Shown here in pieces: positions 28,801 through 41,100 of a stretch of 64,000 nucleotides of DNA. Both the position numbers and the translations under genes were made by a program. The DNA comes from Halichondria panicea (lineage: Eukaryota > Porifera > Demospongiae > Suberitida > Halichondriidae). The stretch lies in NCBI RefSeq assembly GCF_963675165.1, contig NC_087392.1, forward strand, positions 3,617,442 to 3,681,441. The letters are read 5' to 3'. Position 1 is the first letter of the stretch. Every line of letters starts with the position of its first letter. Under the pieces are notes generated by a model. That model saw only the letters and a list, made by a program, of their open reading frames with translations. It was not told where the DNA came from and made no database searches.

Positions 28801-30896
28801 TGAGTTCAATAGCTGCATGCAGGAAGTATAAGATACTTAACGTACATGAAGTCCAACAAAAATTGTACCTACCTTGTTTAAGATTCAAGATTGGACCCTC
28901 TAAAGCATCATCCTGTACACAATAATTATAATTATACATAAATTATGGGCAAGAAAACCCACTTCTTTTTTCTTAGCTAGTTGCTTCATCCTTTTGGTGA
29001 GGGTACCCCTGGCCACTCCAAGTCTGTGAGCTAGGTACTCAAACACCGCCTATACACAAATATATTAATGTTAAGGTAGCACCAACTGCTTAATGTACAG
29101 CCTCCAATACACAAACTATCGTGCATCGGCACTGATTTGTGAAATACCAAGTGAACTATTGATCTTAACTCACATTCCTTGTCTTCATCTGCAAACTCTT
29201 ACAAGCGGATTCAACCCTACATGTTTTGAATACACCATTATAAGAATACACTAACGCTATGACAGGCTTACTTCAAAAGTATCTCGTTGTATACTTCTCG
29301 TTGCCTGTTGGTCACCTTCCCTTCTGCTTGATCAGCAATCACTTTCTGTGAGTGGATTTAACATACAGTACTATGGACAATGTGATATAATTATACACAC
29401 TCACCATTGCCAGTTTAGTAACAGTGTCCAGTACAGGTTGTGGTAGGCTACTGGGTAAAACAGGAGGTGGCTTCTCCACTATTTTCTCTTTCTTCACCTG
29501 ACTAGAAATACTTGGCACACCCTGAATGGTATCTGAAGATGTTATCGGGCCCTCTGCAGCAGTAGGAAATATGAGAACAGATACAGATTTCTCCCCAATG
29601 CTGATCGGAACAGCTGGATACTTGGAGAGTGCCTGTTTAGCAGGTTCGGTATGTAGTTTCTTGCGAGGTTTCTTTGGAGGGGGAGGTTTGATGGAAACTT
29701 GACTAGAAGTGGCTGTTGTGAACAGCAACTTCTTAGTTCCACTTGGTGCTTTATGAAGAGCTGCATGTTGCTTGGCTTTTTTTAGTTTTTGGCTGCATAC
29801 AAAATACCAAAGTCATAGATATACGTCATTATAAATTCCCTATGACAATGACAGGCGTCAAAAAAATATACACGTACCTTGCTAATATGGCCTGTGGTGT
29901 TTGGTGACTCGGCTGTTTCGTGATCTTTGGCTTCTTTTTCACGACAAAATCTATGTCACTAAACAAGGGTTTCACGATAATCAAGTTCATTAATTAATTA
30001 ACGTACTTAATGTCTTCTGCTGCCTTAAATTCCAGTTCCCCAGTATTGACGTAGAAACCACCAAACTTGGTATCCACGTTATCTGGCACAAAATCTTCAT
30101 ACTATAATAATTAATTAAAGTGAAAACGTAAATTCATGCTGAAAACAAAAAAACAAAAAAACTTACAAACTCAGAGTCATCCACAAAAGGATCATCCAGA
30201 TCGTAGCCACACCCTCGGTCTATGTAATCCTGTATTAAATAGATCCAGTTGAAGAGATCTAGTTCACTCGTACAGAATATTTACCGAGTCATGAATGATA
30301 CGTTTCCGTTTCTTGGATGGTTTGGACCTCTAAAGCCAGTGAAGGTGATCAACAAAACTTTATTGTGGTATTAATGCTCTAGTTATAATAGCCGTACTCC
30401 TTACATATTTTTCCTCCAGCTTCCTTGTAATCGATGCCATTTGTTGACTGGAGCCACTGGCATTCAATCCTGACAGACCAGAAAAGCTAGTGTCATTCAA
30501 TAATGAACTTGAGCTGATGCTTAGTTTCTGGATGTACAATACAAAATAATTATAACAGTTTGCAATACAGCTTGCTGGCCCATGCTGCACATGCCACGCC
30601 CCCTACGTTGCAACGTAAGGACAAAAGATGGCTACCAAATGCCGTCTCCTAGGCATATTCCTCCCCATGACTTCTACTTAGCCTACTCAAAACGCAGCGC
30701 TGCTACGAGATGATAATACCTGTGTTTTCCACCCACTCATTGTACTATTCACCTCCTTCTTCCTTTCCCGCACCATTTGAAGGTATGAGAATTCACTAAA
30801 AGAGTCCTGAGTTGGTGAAACAAGTTCAAGGTCAAACCTGTGACTGGTTCGCTCCTTTTTGCTGATTTTTTTATGGTCTCCATTCACAACTGCCAT
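25885..30896 (-). CDS. UBN1: Ubinuclein (HIRA histone-chaperone complex subunit)
   Basis: Seventeen exons: 30753-30896, 30405-30527, 30285-30329, 30167-30229, 30007-30101, 29878-29958, 29405-29792, 29272-29345, 29174-29216, 28963-29049, 28873-28912, 28721-28812, 27900-28111, 27394-27484, 27286-27329, 27184-27234, 25885-27058; 948 aa. Ubinuclein binds HIRA and helps deposit histone H3.3. The N-terminus carries FDLELVSPTQDSF. The Hpc2-related domain, which contacts H3.3, is clear: GCGYDLDDPFVDDSE followed by YEDFVPDNVDTKFGGFYVNT. The middle domain includes LAHRLGVARGTLTKRMKQL, KYRWAENDEVK and LLWPKGWMQK, as in animal UBN1/UBN2. The final exon (391 codons plus stop) is Ser/Thr/Pro/Gln-rich and probably disordered. 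UBN1 and UBN2 cannot be told apart here. The start ATG (MAVVNGDHKK) was chosen because it just precedes the conserved block. It is head to head with SLC30A9. Confidence 0.92.
27561..27762. mobile_element. MITE of the CCGTATAGCGGG family in ubinuclein
   Basis: The left end ATACCGTATAGCGGGTAATT and right end CGAAAATTACTGGCTATATG flank about 200 bp; a matching inverted pair AATATTCGTGG / CCACAAATATT sits inside. It lies in the intron between ubinuclein exons 13 and 14. Confidence 0.65.
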
Positions 30897-31256
30897 CACA
30901 TACAGATGGCTGTCAGAACTATACAGTATCTTTAGACTGGCACAGAAGCGCTCAAGGGCTTGTACAGCAGACAAATTATATACTGGTGTGCTCCAAATGA
31001 ACTGGAGAAACTGGTGGAAACAGCGTTAGCTTCGAAGGATGAATGACTGATGAGAAAAAACAGTACAAAAGTTCATGTGTGTTGTGGGCATCCTTGCACA
31101 TTGGCTTGCCTGGAACATGCTGGCAATGTTTGTCCAGCATATTTTTGTCGGGCAATCGAACAAAAAAACACAAAAAAGTTGATGAGTCAGCAGCACATTC
31201 TGACGCTGAACACAACGCTAAGGCTAGCTGGCTAGCTAGCTACGGGAGAGCAAAAG
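30897..31256. promoter_or_regulatory. Shared head-to-head promoter of ubinuclein and SLC30A9
   Basis: The start codons of ubinuclein (-) and SLC30A9 (+) are 360 bp apart. The plus-strand open frame starting at 31043 crosses most of this interval but is out of frame with the SLC30A9 model and is not conserved. No TATA box is obvious. The call rests on gene layout. Confidence 0.45.
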
Positions 31257-34200
31257 ATGAATGTCTCAACATTGTGCCGAAGGTGCACAGGTATGCACAT
31301 TTTCATGTTCTAGCTAGTACTGTATGATTACCATTTCACTCAGCTCAGCTGCAGAGAATAGCAGGAACTGTTCGTAAGGCTTATGCATACAAAGTTGCTA
31401 GACCAATCTCATGGTATTCTCCTGGTCAAATGAAGTTCTGTCCAGTACAAAGCCAACCTTATCAACATGTCAATGGATTTAGCAGCACCTCTTCTATGTA
31501 CCGAGATGAGGGCAATCTCAGCATAAACCCTCTAAATATCAGTACGGGTATTGATCTGTGTTTATGAGTGTTTATGTTCATTATTATGCTAACTCAGGCT
31601 CTAGAACTGCAAGAGGTCACTGGAAAAACACCTTTATATCTGCCTCACGTGCAATGGACAACTACCTTTTAGACATTGAGTAAGTGATTCTGTTTTCACT
31701 TTACCGTACTTATAAAACGACCATCCAAATAATTATGCGACACCCTCGATCTTTTCCAATTTTCTGACCTCGAAAAGTAGTAACTGCAGCGTTGACAATA
31801 GTTTTTTTATGTCGCGTCCTAAATAGAGGTCGCCTCGATTCCAGGCCACAAGAAACAATGTAATTTAAGCAGCCTATAATCAAGGATAATAGAGTAACTT
31901 CCAATTAGATGCGACCCTCTAAATGTGCGACACCAGGACTTCAATATAGTTTTTCAACCTCCAAAAAACGACCTCTGGCTTCGTAATTATTTAAAAGTGT
32001 CGCTTTAGTACGGTATAATATTTACACTTCGCAGGGACTTGGAAGACGTTACTGTTCACATTCTGAGGAGTGCTCATGAAGACGCTAGACCGATGGACTC
32101 TTACCTCAAATCTGATGTTGAGAAAAGGTTATCATGAACTAGTTCTGACTGACCTGTAGTGCTAGCACATTGTAAATCAGTAGAAGTGCCTCATAGCAGC
32201 GCTGAGATCAATCGGCCCTAGCTAATTCAGTGTACAACTAAATTTCTTAGCAAATTAGTAATGAACATCAGTCATGTATACACCTACACAATGTATACAG
32301 TATAAATGTGGTATACAGTCTAGTATTTGCCACTACTTAAATCAGGGGTTCTAGTTTCCATGCCATCTTAAATGTATTTGTCTTGCAGAGCATTGGAAGT
32401 TTGGGGAAGCTGGCAGGTGCTGGAGCATGAGCTAAATCGACGAAGAGTAGTTGTGGAAGAGGAGGAAGCCAGAAGAAAAGGGCTGAATACACTTATTGCA
32501 CACCTTAAGAAACTACAGAAGCACCAAACCAGGAAGGACATTGAGTTCGAGGTCAATAAAACGATACGCTATACTAAGAAATCTGAGCAGTATCTTTATT
32601 GGTAACGTTTTACAGATGTTTGGAGGCCGAAGGGAGAGAGTGTCATTGCTTAGAGGGTCAGCAAAGGTTGTGCTATTGGCTATAGCCAGGTACATCAGTC
32701 TCTGAAAATATTTATGATTTTGGTAAGGTGTATACTTATCAAATACTAAATGCAGCAATTTTGCTGTGTTTGTCTTCAAGGCATTGGCGTATCAATACTC
32801 TGGCTCGGCTGCTATGCTGTCAGAAGCTGTACACTCTCTTGCAGACATGCTTAATCAGGTGTACTAGCTATTATTAATATTATCCTTTGAGTTTCGATTA
32901 TCGCTTTGCACCTAGTGTCTGCTGGCTTTTGGCATTGCTCAGTCTATTCGTTCACCTGACCCCGATCATCCGTGAGTATCCTGTAGCCATTTGAAACTTC
33001 TTCGTCATAGTATCCCACTGTGACTGCAGGTATGGGTGGTCGAGGGTTCGTTACGTCTATTCTCTCATCAGTGGAGTGGGTATCTTCTTCCTGGGAGCGG
33101 GGGTAACCTGTTATCATGGCGTCACAGGCCTTATCCAACCTCATGTGGTGCAAAACATCCCCCTAGCATTGTCGGTTCTCTCAGCATCAGCTATAGTCGA
33201 AGGATGTAAGCAATAGCGTGTATATCAGTAACATTATGGAAACAATTCATTGTTTGTCAAATCTCACAGTGACACTTTGGGCTGCAGTCAAGCAAGTACA
33301 AAAGAGTGCCATTGAAACCGGAGTTAGTTTCAAAGATTATGGTGAGCCAAACACTGCATACCGAAACTGGAGTAGAGTTCATTGCTGGACTGACGTAGAC
33401 TCGCAAGCCGTCACTGTTGCACGGCAAACTGTAGACTGGTCAAAACTCCGTGTAGAAACTCGTTTTGCACAGTCAGCATATCAGATAAGATTTTAAGTGG
33501 CTGCGGTTTTCATGACATCAGTATACTGCATGTGATACCTAGAGTGTTCTAGTGCTACGTCACTATCAATGATATTGTGGTAACCGCATGCAGTCTAGCC
33601 ACTTTGAGTTGCCACAAATATCATGGCAAATGTTGCACGAGTCTCTACACGGAGTTTAATTAGTCTACTGTTCGCCGTGCAACAGTGACGGCTTACTGAC
33701 AGTCTAAGCACTATAATTTTGCATGACCCTTTACCTGCTGTTGCCTGTAAGTCCCTTTTAGGTAGAATGATCCTTACCCACACTACCACTGATGCTCTAG
33801 CTAGATGGCTGAAGAGAGAGAAGTGTTTCAAAGACAGCCTGGTTCAAATGCCCCTAAGTATTCACTTACTGAACTGTTCTTGCAGCCAGGGTGGTGCTGA
33901 TAGACTTCACAATATGAACCATTACGTCTATTGAATTGAACAGAACGTTCATTGATCTACTGACGCGTGTGTGTGTATGTGCATGCCTTGCATTCAAGAG
34001 GCACACTCACTACAATACTCTACTCAGACTATACTACTTTGCATTTTGCATGCAGTGTTGAGAGGTAGGGACCCTTCTGCTGTGGCTGTACTGATGGAGG
34101 ACAGTGCAGCAGTGGCGGGAGTATTTGTGGCAGCCACTGCCCTGTGTATTACTCACTGGACTGGAAACACAATGTATGATGCTATTGGATCAATCTCCAT

Positions 34201-35078
34201 AGGTGGTGAGTAATTTGTGGATTAAATCAGCAATAATTATTGATGGCTTGGATCTATTGAACCAAATCAGCAGGATGAAAAATTACTGAGTGTAGCTAGC
34301 TATGCATTGTGATCATACATTGAATGTATTCTTGAGGCTTTATTGGATTTAGTAGGCCTTGTTTGTTGTGTTCATTGTATTTGCAGGTCTGCTTGGTGTG
34401 GTAGCACTGTTTCTTATTCAAAGGAATAGTAGTGCTTTAGTTGGAAGGTGAGTGGGTCAATAATTTTCGTTCACCTGATGTGTGCACTACTCAGGTCAAT
34501 TCCTCCTGAGAGGCTCAAGCAACTTACAGACTTCATTGAAAGTGACGTCATGATTCGGTACACATTGTTGCTTTGGTATGCTAAAACTTTTTCAGTAGCT
34601 TATCAGGTCAATCCACGATGTCAAAGCTACAGACATGGGTAACATATAATTATATATATATATGGCTTCTTTTTGGTCACGTATACTAAATATGTAGGAG
34701 CTGATTCTGTGAGATTTAAGGCAGAGGTAAACTTTGACGGTAGAGAAGTTGCTCGGGTCCATATCAACCGTTTGAACTTGGAGGCAATTCTCAAGGTTTA
34801 ATCTCTTCAACTAGCTATACCCCCATACATGTATTTATCTATCATTTACCACAATAAGGAGGTACAAGGGTTCGGCACAGTAGCGGATGTGGAAAAGTTC
34901 CTACTTGAACACGGCGAGCAAGTTATTGATGTGCTTGGATCTGAAGTGGACAGAGTTGAATCAGAAATAAAGGTGCAACTTAGTATTATTTTGAACTTAA
35001 GTTAATGCTTCACAATAATTTTTTAATTCACAGAAACAATCTCCAGAGGTGCGGCATGTTGACCTTGAAATTCTTTAA
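31257..35078 (+). CDS. SLC30A9: SLC30A9 / ZnT9, mitochondrial zinc transporter of the cation diffusion facilitator family
   Basis: Seventeen exons: 31257-31290, 31344-31547, 31598-31679, 32035-32127, 32389-32551, 32616-32689, 32756-32858, 32916-32971, 33030-33205, 33270-33341, 34056-34205, 34387-34447, 34495-34557, 34607-34638, 34698-34795, 34859-34972, 35034-35078; 539 aa. SLC30A9 exports zinc from mitochondria. The N-terminus MNVSTLCRRCTAQLQR is basic and fits a mitochondrial presequence; I chose this ATG because its phase matches exon 2. Conserved blocks follow: TARGHWKNTFISASRAMDNY, KSDVEKRALEVWGS, then the transporter with SGSAAMLSEAVHSLADMLNQ (the HxxxD-type site), PYGWSRVRYVYSLISGVGIF, and LMEDSAAVAG in place of the HxxxD of other ZnTs, as is normal for ZnT9. 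The C-terminal cytosolic domain contains IHDVKATDMG and ends EVRHVDLEIL, an excellent match. The donor of exon 4 (GTTATC) and of exon 5 (GTCAAT) are weak. Introns 3 and 10 hold inverted repeats. Confidence 0.93.
31703..32019. mobile_element. MITE with TACCGTACT ends in SLC30A9 intron 3
   Basis: The left end is TTACCGTACTTATAAAACGA and the right end GTGTCGCTTTAGTACGGTA; an internal pair is AATAATTATGCGACACC against the region of ATTATTTAAAAGTGTCGC. It is non-coding. The ends recall, but are not the same as, the CCGTATAGCGGG family. Confidence 0.55.
33391..33703. repeat. Intronic inverted repeat in SLC30A9 intron 10
   Basis: The arms are about 33391-33470 and 33631-33703: GCAAGCCGTCACTGTTGCAC on the left pairs with GTGCAACAGTGACGGCTTAC on the right, and ACTCCGTGTAGAAACTCG pairs with CGAGTCTCTACACGGAGT. 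The loop has its own inverted pair (AGTGGCTGCGGTT and AACCGCATGCAG). The intron is 714 nt, long for this gene. Confidence 0.8.
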
Positions 35079-35168
35079 TCTTGTTATAGCATATACGGTA
35101 CATGCAACTAGATGACTGTTGTAATAATTGTATAATAGGTTAACAATGATTTCATTATGAGTTTGTGG

Positions 35169-38100
35169 TTACTTCTTGACAACTCCCATTTCTGATGATG
35201 AGGGGGTCAATGGAATGCCTTGATGCAGGGCATTAATCTTAGATCGTTTTGTCTTTCTCTCCTTTGGTTTTTTCTTGCTTGGTACACGTTTTTGGGGTGT
35301 GATGAACTCGTCTCCTAGACAGGATGTGTCAAGTAGACCTTTTGCCACTGCCCTACTCAGCACAGCGTTTGAACGGCGTGGTTCTAAGTGCTGCAAGGTG
35401 AAAATATATGATTGACTCTTAAGTATGTACTTACACCATAGTTCTATCATAAAGCACTTGGTGGAAGCTTCATGACAAGATAATTATACCACCTTTTTGT
35501 AGCATGCATTCACTCTGTGTGTTGAGCTTCATCACACGGTGGCAAAACTATAATTTTTACCGTAATCACCTCAACATTATGGGGAATGATCATGAATCTA
35601 GAAAGCATCAATTAAAAAACACTGTTTTGTTGCCTTCGAAGATTGCCTACAAGTTTCATCTATCATGCAGTAATAGCCTACTCATTAGCAGTTAAAACAG
35701 TCCATGAAAGTGTCTAGTTTGCTCAAACAGCTCGTTTTTGTGTCCACACACACACCAATCACTGCTGCACACGCACGGGGTATAATAATTGTTACATAGG
35801 GGAATGGATGCTCATTTTCAAGAGCAGTGGCCCGGTTCCAAACGAACGAATGAGCAGTGAAAGTCTCGCGCAATTTTTGGGGGGTTTATGCCCACTTCCG
35901 GTCATACGTGGCCATTCTCAGCCAGGAAAGTTCCATATTAGACTTGCGTAGAGCTGTTACGATCAAATCAACTAATCCTAGGCTAACTGGCTAACTATTG
36001 ACTTTGAATACCCTGGTAGATCTACTATCATTACAACAGCTACAAAACTGATAAATAGCTAGCTGGTAGCTGTACTAAAGCTAGACTAAAAAGGAGGCAC
36101 CCTGAGATCTCCCCCGGATCCACCAGAAGAGGTTGGCTACTACGGTTTCTACTACATATGACATTGTGCGATGTTGTGACCTAGTCTCAATCCTTCACAT
36201 TCTTTCTTCACGTTCTTGAGAAAATACGTGAGGAATTGAAGGAACAAAGAAATAATTGGGTTAGAAAAGGAAGCATGCGAGGAGGCTGCTCCCTTAAGCC
36301 CATAATTTATAGATGCTGTGCAGCTTTGGGTGGGATCACGATTTGTCGAACAATAATGATAGGTTGAAGGCTAGCAATGTACGTGTATGCAGCTTTGCAG
36401 CTCTTTTCTGACTCTTGTAGCTAACAAACAACTAGCGTTTTAGTGCAAGGCTAACTCGTAAGTTGAATAGAAAGTTTGTGCGAACAGATGATGCTATAAT
36501 TATGAAGGGACTTCACTGTGAGTCAAACTAGCCATAACTCGATTTAGTTTGCAAATCCACGAATCCAAAATCCAAGAGACTGTTAATTTTCGTCACATTG
36601 CAACCATTGAGCAGTTACAGCTGGAACAGACACACACACACACACAGTCAGCTTTACTCGTGCAGTTACACCTCGGGGCACAATTATTACCTTTTTGGTG
36701 AGAACTGTGATGGTGTAACTGCTTGTGTAGACGGTCCTTTCCTCCTCGTTTATAACAGTGTGGCCTGTTTGATAGAGACTGAATGTTCTATTTTTCTCGA
36801 AGACATCTCGCATAATGGGGTTCACATCATCATCAATGCTACTCAATAGAACTATGCGTTCAGCTTGCTCAACTGAAATAAACAGTAGAAAATGATCATT
36901 TCGGATTATTATCAAGTTCTTACATTGCAACGCGTGTGTAAGCGTGTCTCCCAAAGTGTTTGTCAGGTTAGTAGAACGGCTACATGTAGGGGAAAGCCAG
37001 GACAAATTATGTTCTGCAGAAAAGGTACATTATATATGTGTTATACACAGCGAGTTCTGTTCTTACCACCTTCCTGTAGTACATGGTCCACTGGGTGCAC
37101 CAAGGTGCTACACTGTGCAATAGGTAGGGCACACATGACTAGCTTAACATTGGATAATGTCACATCAGACGAACATGATTCTGAGAAAGGGGTACTAATT
37201 AATTGCACATCTGATGATTAGTGAAGAACAACAACTAATTTGATTTCTGATATTCCTGATGTAATAATTCAATAGCCGCTATCTGAGGTAAGGATACTGT
37301 GAAGTCCCAGGTTTCGAAGCTTGGAAGTGAGCCCATCCACAATCTCACAAGGCACACTAAAAACTTTTACTGTACCTTTATCACCCAATATGCTAGCAGC
37401 ATGAAGTACCTCAGTACCTGTGTAAATAGCATGCATTGTTTTGTAACCACAAGGGTTTTATATATCATACCAGAGTGACATTCTGTAAAAATAACGTCAC
37501 CACCAATAGACGTTTGTATGGCTTGATCAACGTAATAGTAGCTTGAAAGATCCTGTAAGAACACAATGTCATAATTCTATAATTATTAAAGTACAAGAAT
37601 ATGAATAGCTAAATTGACATAGATCTACCAGTGACCTGAAGAAGTAGGAAGCTCTCAGCAACAAGTTGATGTGAATATAAGTGAGGTCGAAAATCACTTG
37701 AAAATACGAGCAGATCTGTTTTGGCCTGATAAAACGACATTCCAAGCAATAATTCGTCTTTAGTGTGGACAAGATTGACACTGTCTCTCAGTAGCCTCGA
37801 GATGACATCTTTAATTTTTACTTTCAGAAGATTAACTCTTGCTGCACAGAGAGAAGCTTCTGCATACTCAAATTTCCTCTGTACACTGTGGTCTGGAATC
37901 AATTGGGTAATAGACTTAGCATTCTGCTTGACTCTCATCCGTGAAAGAGTAGCTCCCAGCTTCACTTTGTGTGCCCACAAAGATTCAGCCACTTGGATAA
38001 CTTCAGGTGGAAGCGTATGGATTCCATGTGTCGGAAGTCTTAGGGAAAATTTTTCACTTTGAAAATCGTAAGCCATTATCGACACGAGATCTTCATGGTT

Positions 38101-41100
38101 ACGAAGCTGTTAAGGATGTTACGTATAAATATAGTGTACTGTACGTATTATATTCACATTGTTTAAACCATAGTTATATATAATAGAGGAAGGGAATTGG
38201 CAGGCTATTAGTACTATTGCACATGCAGTCATGCATTGACAGTTCGTGTTCAGGGGCGGATCTAGGGGGTAGGTTTCAGAGGTTGCAACCCCCCAAACAC
38301 TCACAAAAACTAGCTCGTGGCTAAATGAGCAATGTAGTTAACTTACAAGCTGTGAACTATGAAGTATTAGTATCTGTTGACACCAGTAAATACGCAATAA
38401 TTTTCATTCCACACATACTGTATTATGCGCTAACGCGCGTTTTTGTTTTATAACCCCCCTATAAATTTTTGGCTGGATCCGCCCCTGGTATTACAACCTC
38501 AATTAGAGCCACGACCATGATTTCATGCAGCTTAGGCCACTCCAAGGATACTCTAGTTTCTGGTCCTGAAGTTTCTCTAATTGCATGCGAGCGGGCGGCT
38601 TTTCTCATTATATCATTATTGGTTTCACCTTAAAAACTCATTATTATTTGCAAATAAATATTATCACACTTATTTTGGACCATTCTGCGCATGCGTAGTA
38701 TAAGAGATAGAAATCCAATCTGATGCGGGCGGTGAACCAGAACCAGAGTATCTCTTGGAGTGGCCTTCAACTGCTGAGCTTGCAATGAACATTTTATGTA
38801 CTAACTAAAAAGCCCGTGCATGCAAGCTTGTTATGATCATGCATGCATGGACACATGGACAAAACATAATTCAATTCTACCAGTGATTTCTCAGTCCAAC
38901 ACTGCAGAGAGCATGAATGGATGGGCTAGTTTAAATCAACCATGCAATCGGCCGAAATAATTATGATCTTCCCATGTAGGAACAAATTTAAGGATTGTAG
39001 TACTAATTGACTACTAATGACTACATCTCACGTTACAATTGTTGAGTAGTTACAACTGGAATACCTCCACCACCCACCCACACACACCTCCCGCTAGTAA
39101 ATGCTGATGCTGTCAACTTCCAATAATACTGTTGAAGCACTGAATACACCATACCGTCATCTACTACTAAAGGGCATATAAAAAGAATAGGGCGTGTAAC
39201 TACTATTTCTATCAAATACAAATGGGCGGGGGCGTGTGCGCCAAGAAAATAATTATTGGACGTGCACTTACTGATCACATCGATGACCAGCTATAGCTGT
39301 TGAGGTAGAGCAAAGATTGTATCATGCAGTGGCAGATCTAGGATTCTTGTCGTGGGGTTCCAGTGGCCAGACAGGGCTCAAGCGGGACGTACTCCGCATT
39401 CTACCTAAAAAAAGGTTGTCACTTCTATTCAATAGCCAGCATGCGCACATTAGATTTTGCCTAAAAAAAGGTCAGCACTCCTTAGTGATAGTCAGCATGC
39501 GCTGGAGTTTGGAGCTTTTAGTGAATAGAATTGCACAAATATGCAGCTAGAGCTTCGCAGGACTTTGAAGAACTACAAGTAAATGATAAGTGAATATAAA
39601 AGCTTGCAATAAACAAAAAACTTGCTAGCTAGCTGCTTAAGCCTCCACTAAATTACGTCTATGGATCAACCACTGCATGTAAGGTCAGGGGGTGCTTGAG
39701 CACCCTCTGCTACCTGCTAGATCCGCCCCTGAGTATCTTAATTTGTGTAGAGTTAACCACAAATATCAACAAGTAGAAGAGAAGGACGATGTTATTACTA
39801 GAGCCAGGAAGCAAACAAGAGTTGCTAAGCCTATTAAGAAGACTACTACATGGCGAGAGATGTGGAGAGAAGTGTTTTGTCAGTAAATGTATGAGATTTT
39901 TCTCTTGATTTTTTATCACTAAAATTTCGCCTAACTTTGTCACTTAGTGGAGATGAAGCACCCTGTTACGATACTTCTTACATATGGCACTAGCAGCTGT
40001 ACTAATGGGTGTCTTGCCAGAAAAGACAACTTACGACTAGGAGTATAGCCATACCTACGTACCTGTACCTGATAACCAATCACTCTATCTATATAGGGTG
40101 CTATACTCGTTCACAGTAAATTGCTAGTATGTGCATTGCTGCATTTTTTATGCGTACACAGTATACATTGCGAATTGCATGCCCTCTTCTCTTTATACGC
40201 CCTTGCTATACTATGATCATTTAATGCATGCAATTCATAAGTCAGTTTTTACCCCAAAAGAGAGACTATTATTTTATACAAAGAGTGCATGCATGCACGT
40301 GAATATGACTTCTATAGCTAAGTTCATTTTGTACCTATTTTGTCAATTATAATTAGTCTTTCCAAAACCTTCTCTTCGCACAAAACCATGCAGTGAAATC
40401 ACACTTCAAGGTGTTTATTAGTTGCTATACACGGACTGTCCAGACGCATTACATAGAAACTACAGTAGACTCTCGTTAATCTGGTCACCCTTGGGACCAT
40501 GCAGCTTGGCCGGAATAGCGAGGTGGCTGTAGCTCAGAAAATAGCCGCGGCTTAAAAACGACCTTACCTCGAATATAATTACTACTTTTGCGGTTCTTGT
40601 CTCGAGGATAATGTAGGATAATGAATCATTTTGTTCTCTATTTAAGTGTAATTCAATTTTATTTGCTAAACCACACCCAAAACGTCATATCCGGCCGTAA
40701 TACACGTATAAAATTACATTGAAAACCTTGTTTGGGACAGCCAGCACTGGCCGGTAACCGGAATAGCGAGTGGCCGTACTTCAGGGTGAGTTTTGTGCAG
40801 TAAACATATAGCTAGCATTCCGTGCCAAGCCAATTGGCCGGTATATCGAGGTGGCCGTACTTCAGGGAGCCGGAATAGCGAGAGTCTACTGTATACGCTT
40901 ACGTGATCACGTTTCCAACCACCTTCCTTTAAATTATCTATATTTAAACGTACTTCCAAGTTGCTTGCAAAGAATCTGCTTTCTACGAGTATCTCAATTA
41001 ACACCTCTTGATCTGCATATAAGAGTACCAGTTGTAAAACAGCTTAAATTGACACATACTGTGAAGTTAACTTACGATGCAAAACTTCAAAGACTATCTG

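Noticed and set aside
31043-31327. A 94-aa frame as the N-terminus of SLC30A9
   Set aside because: Its phase at the 31290 donor does not fit the strongest acceptor, while the short MNVSTLCRRC start in another frame does and looks like a mitochondrial leader.
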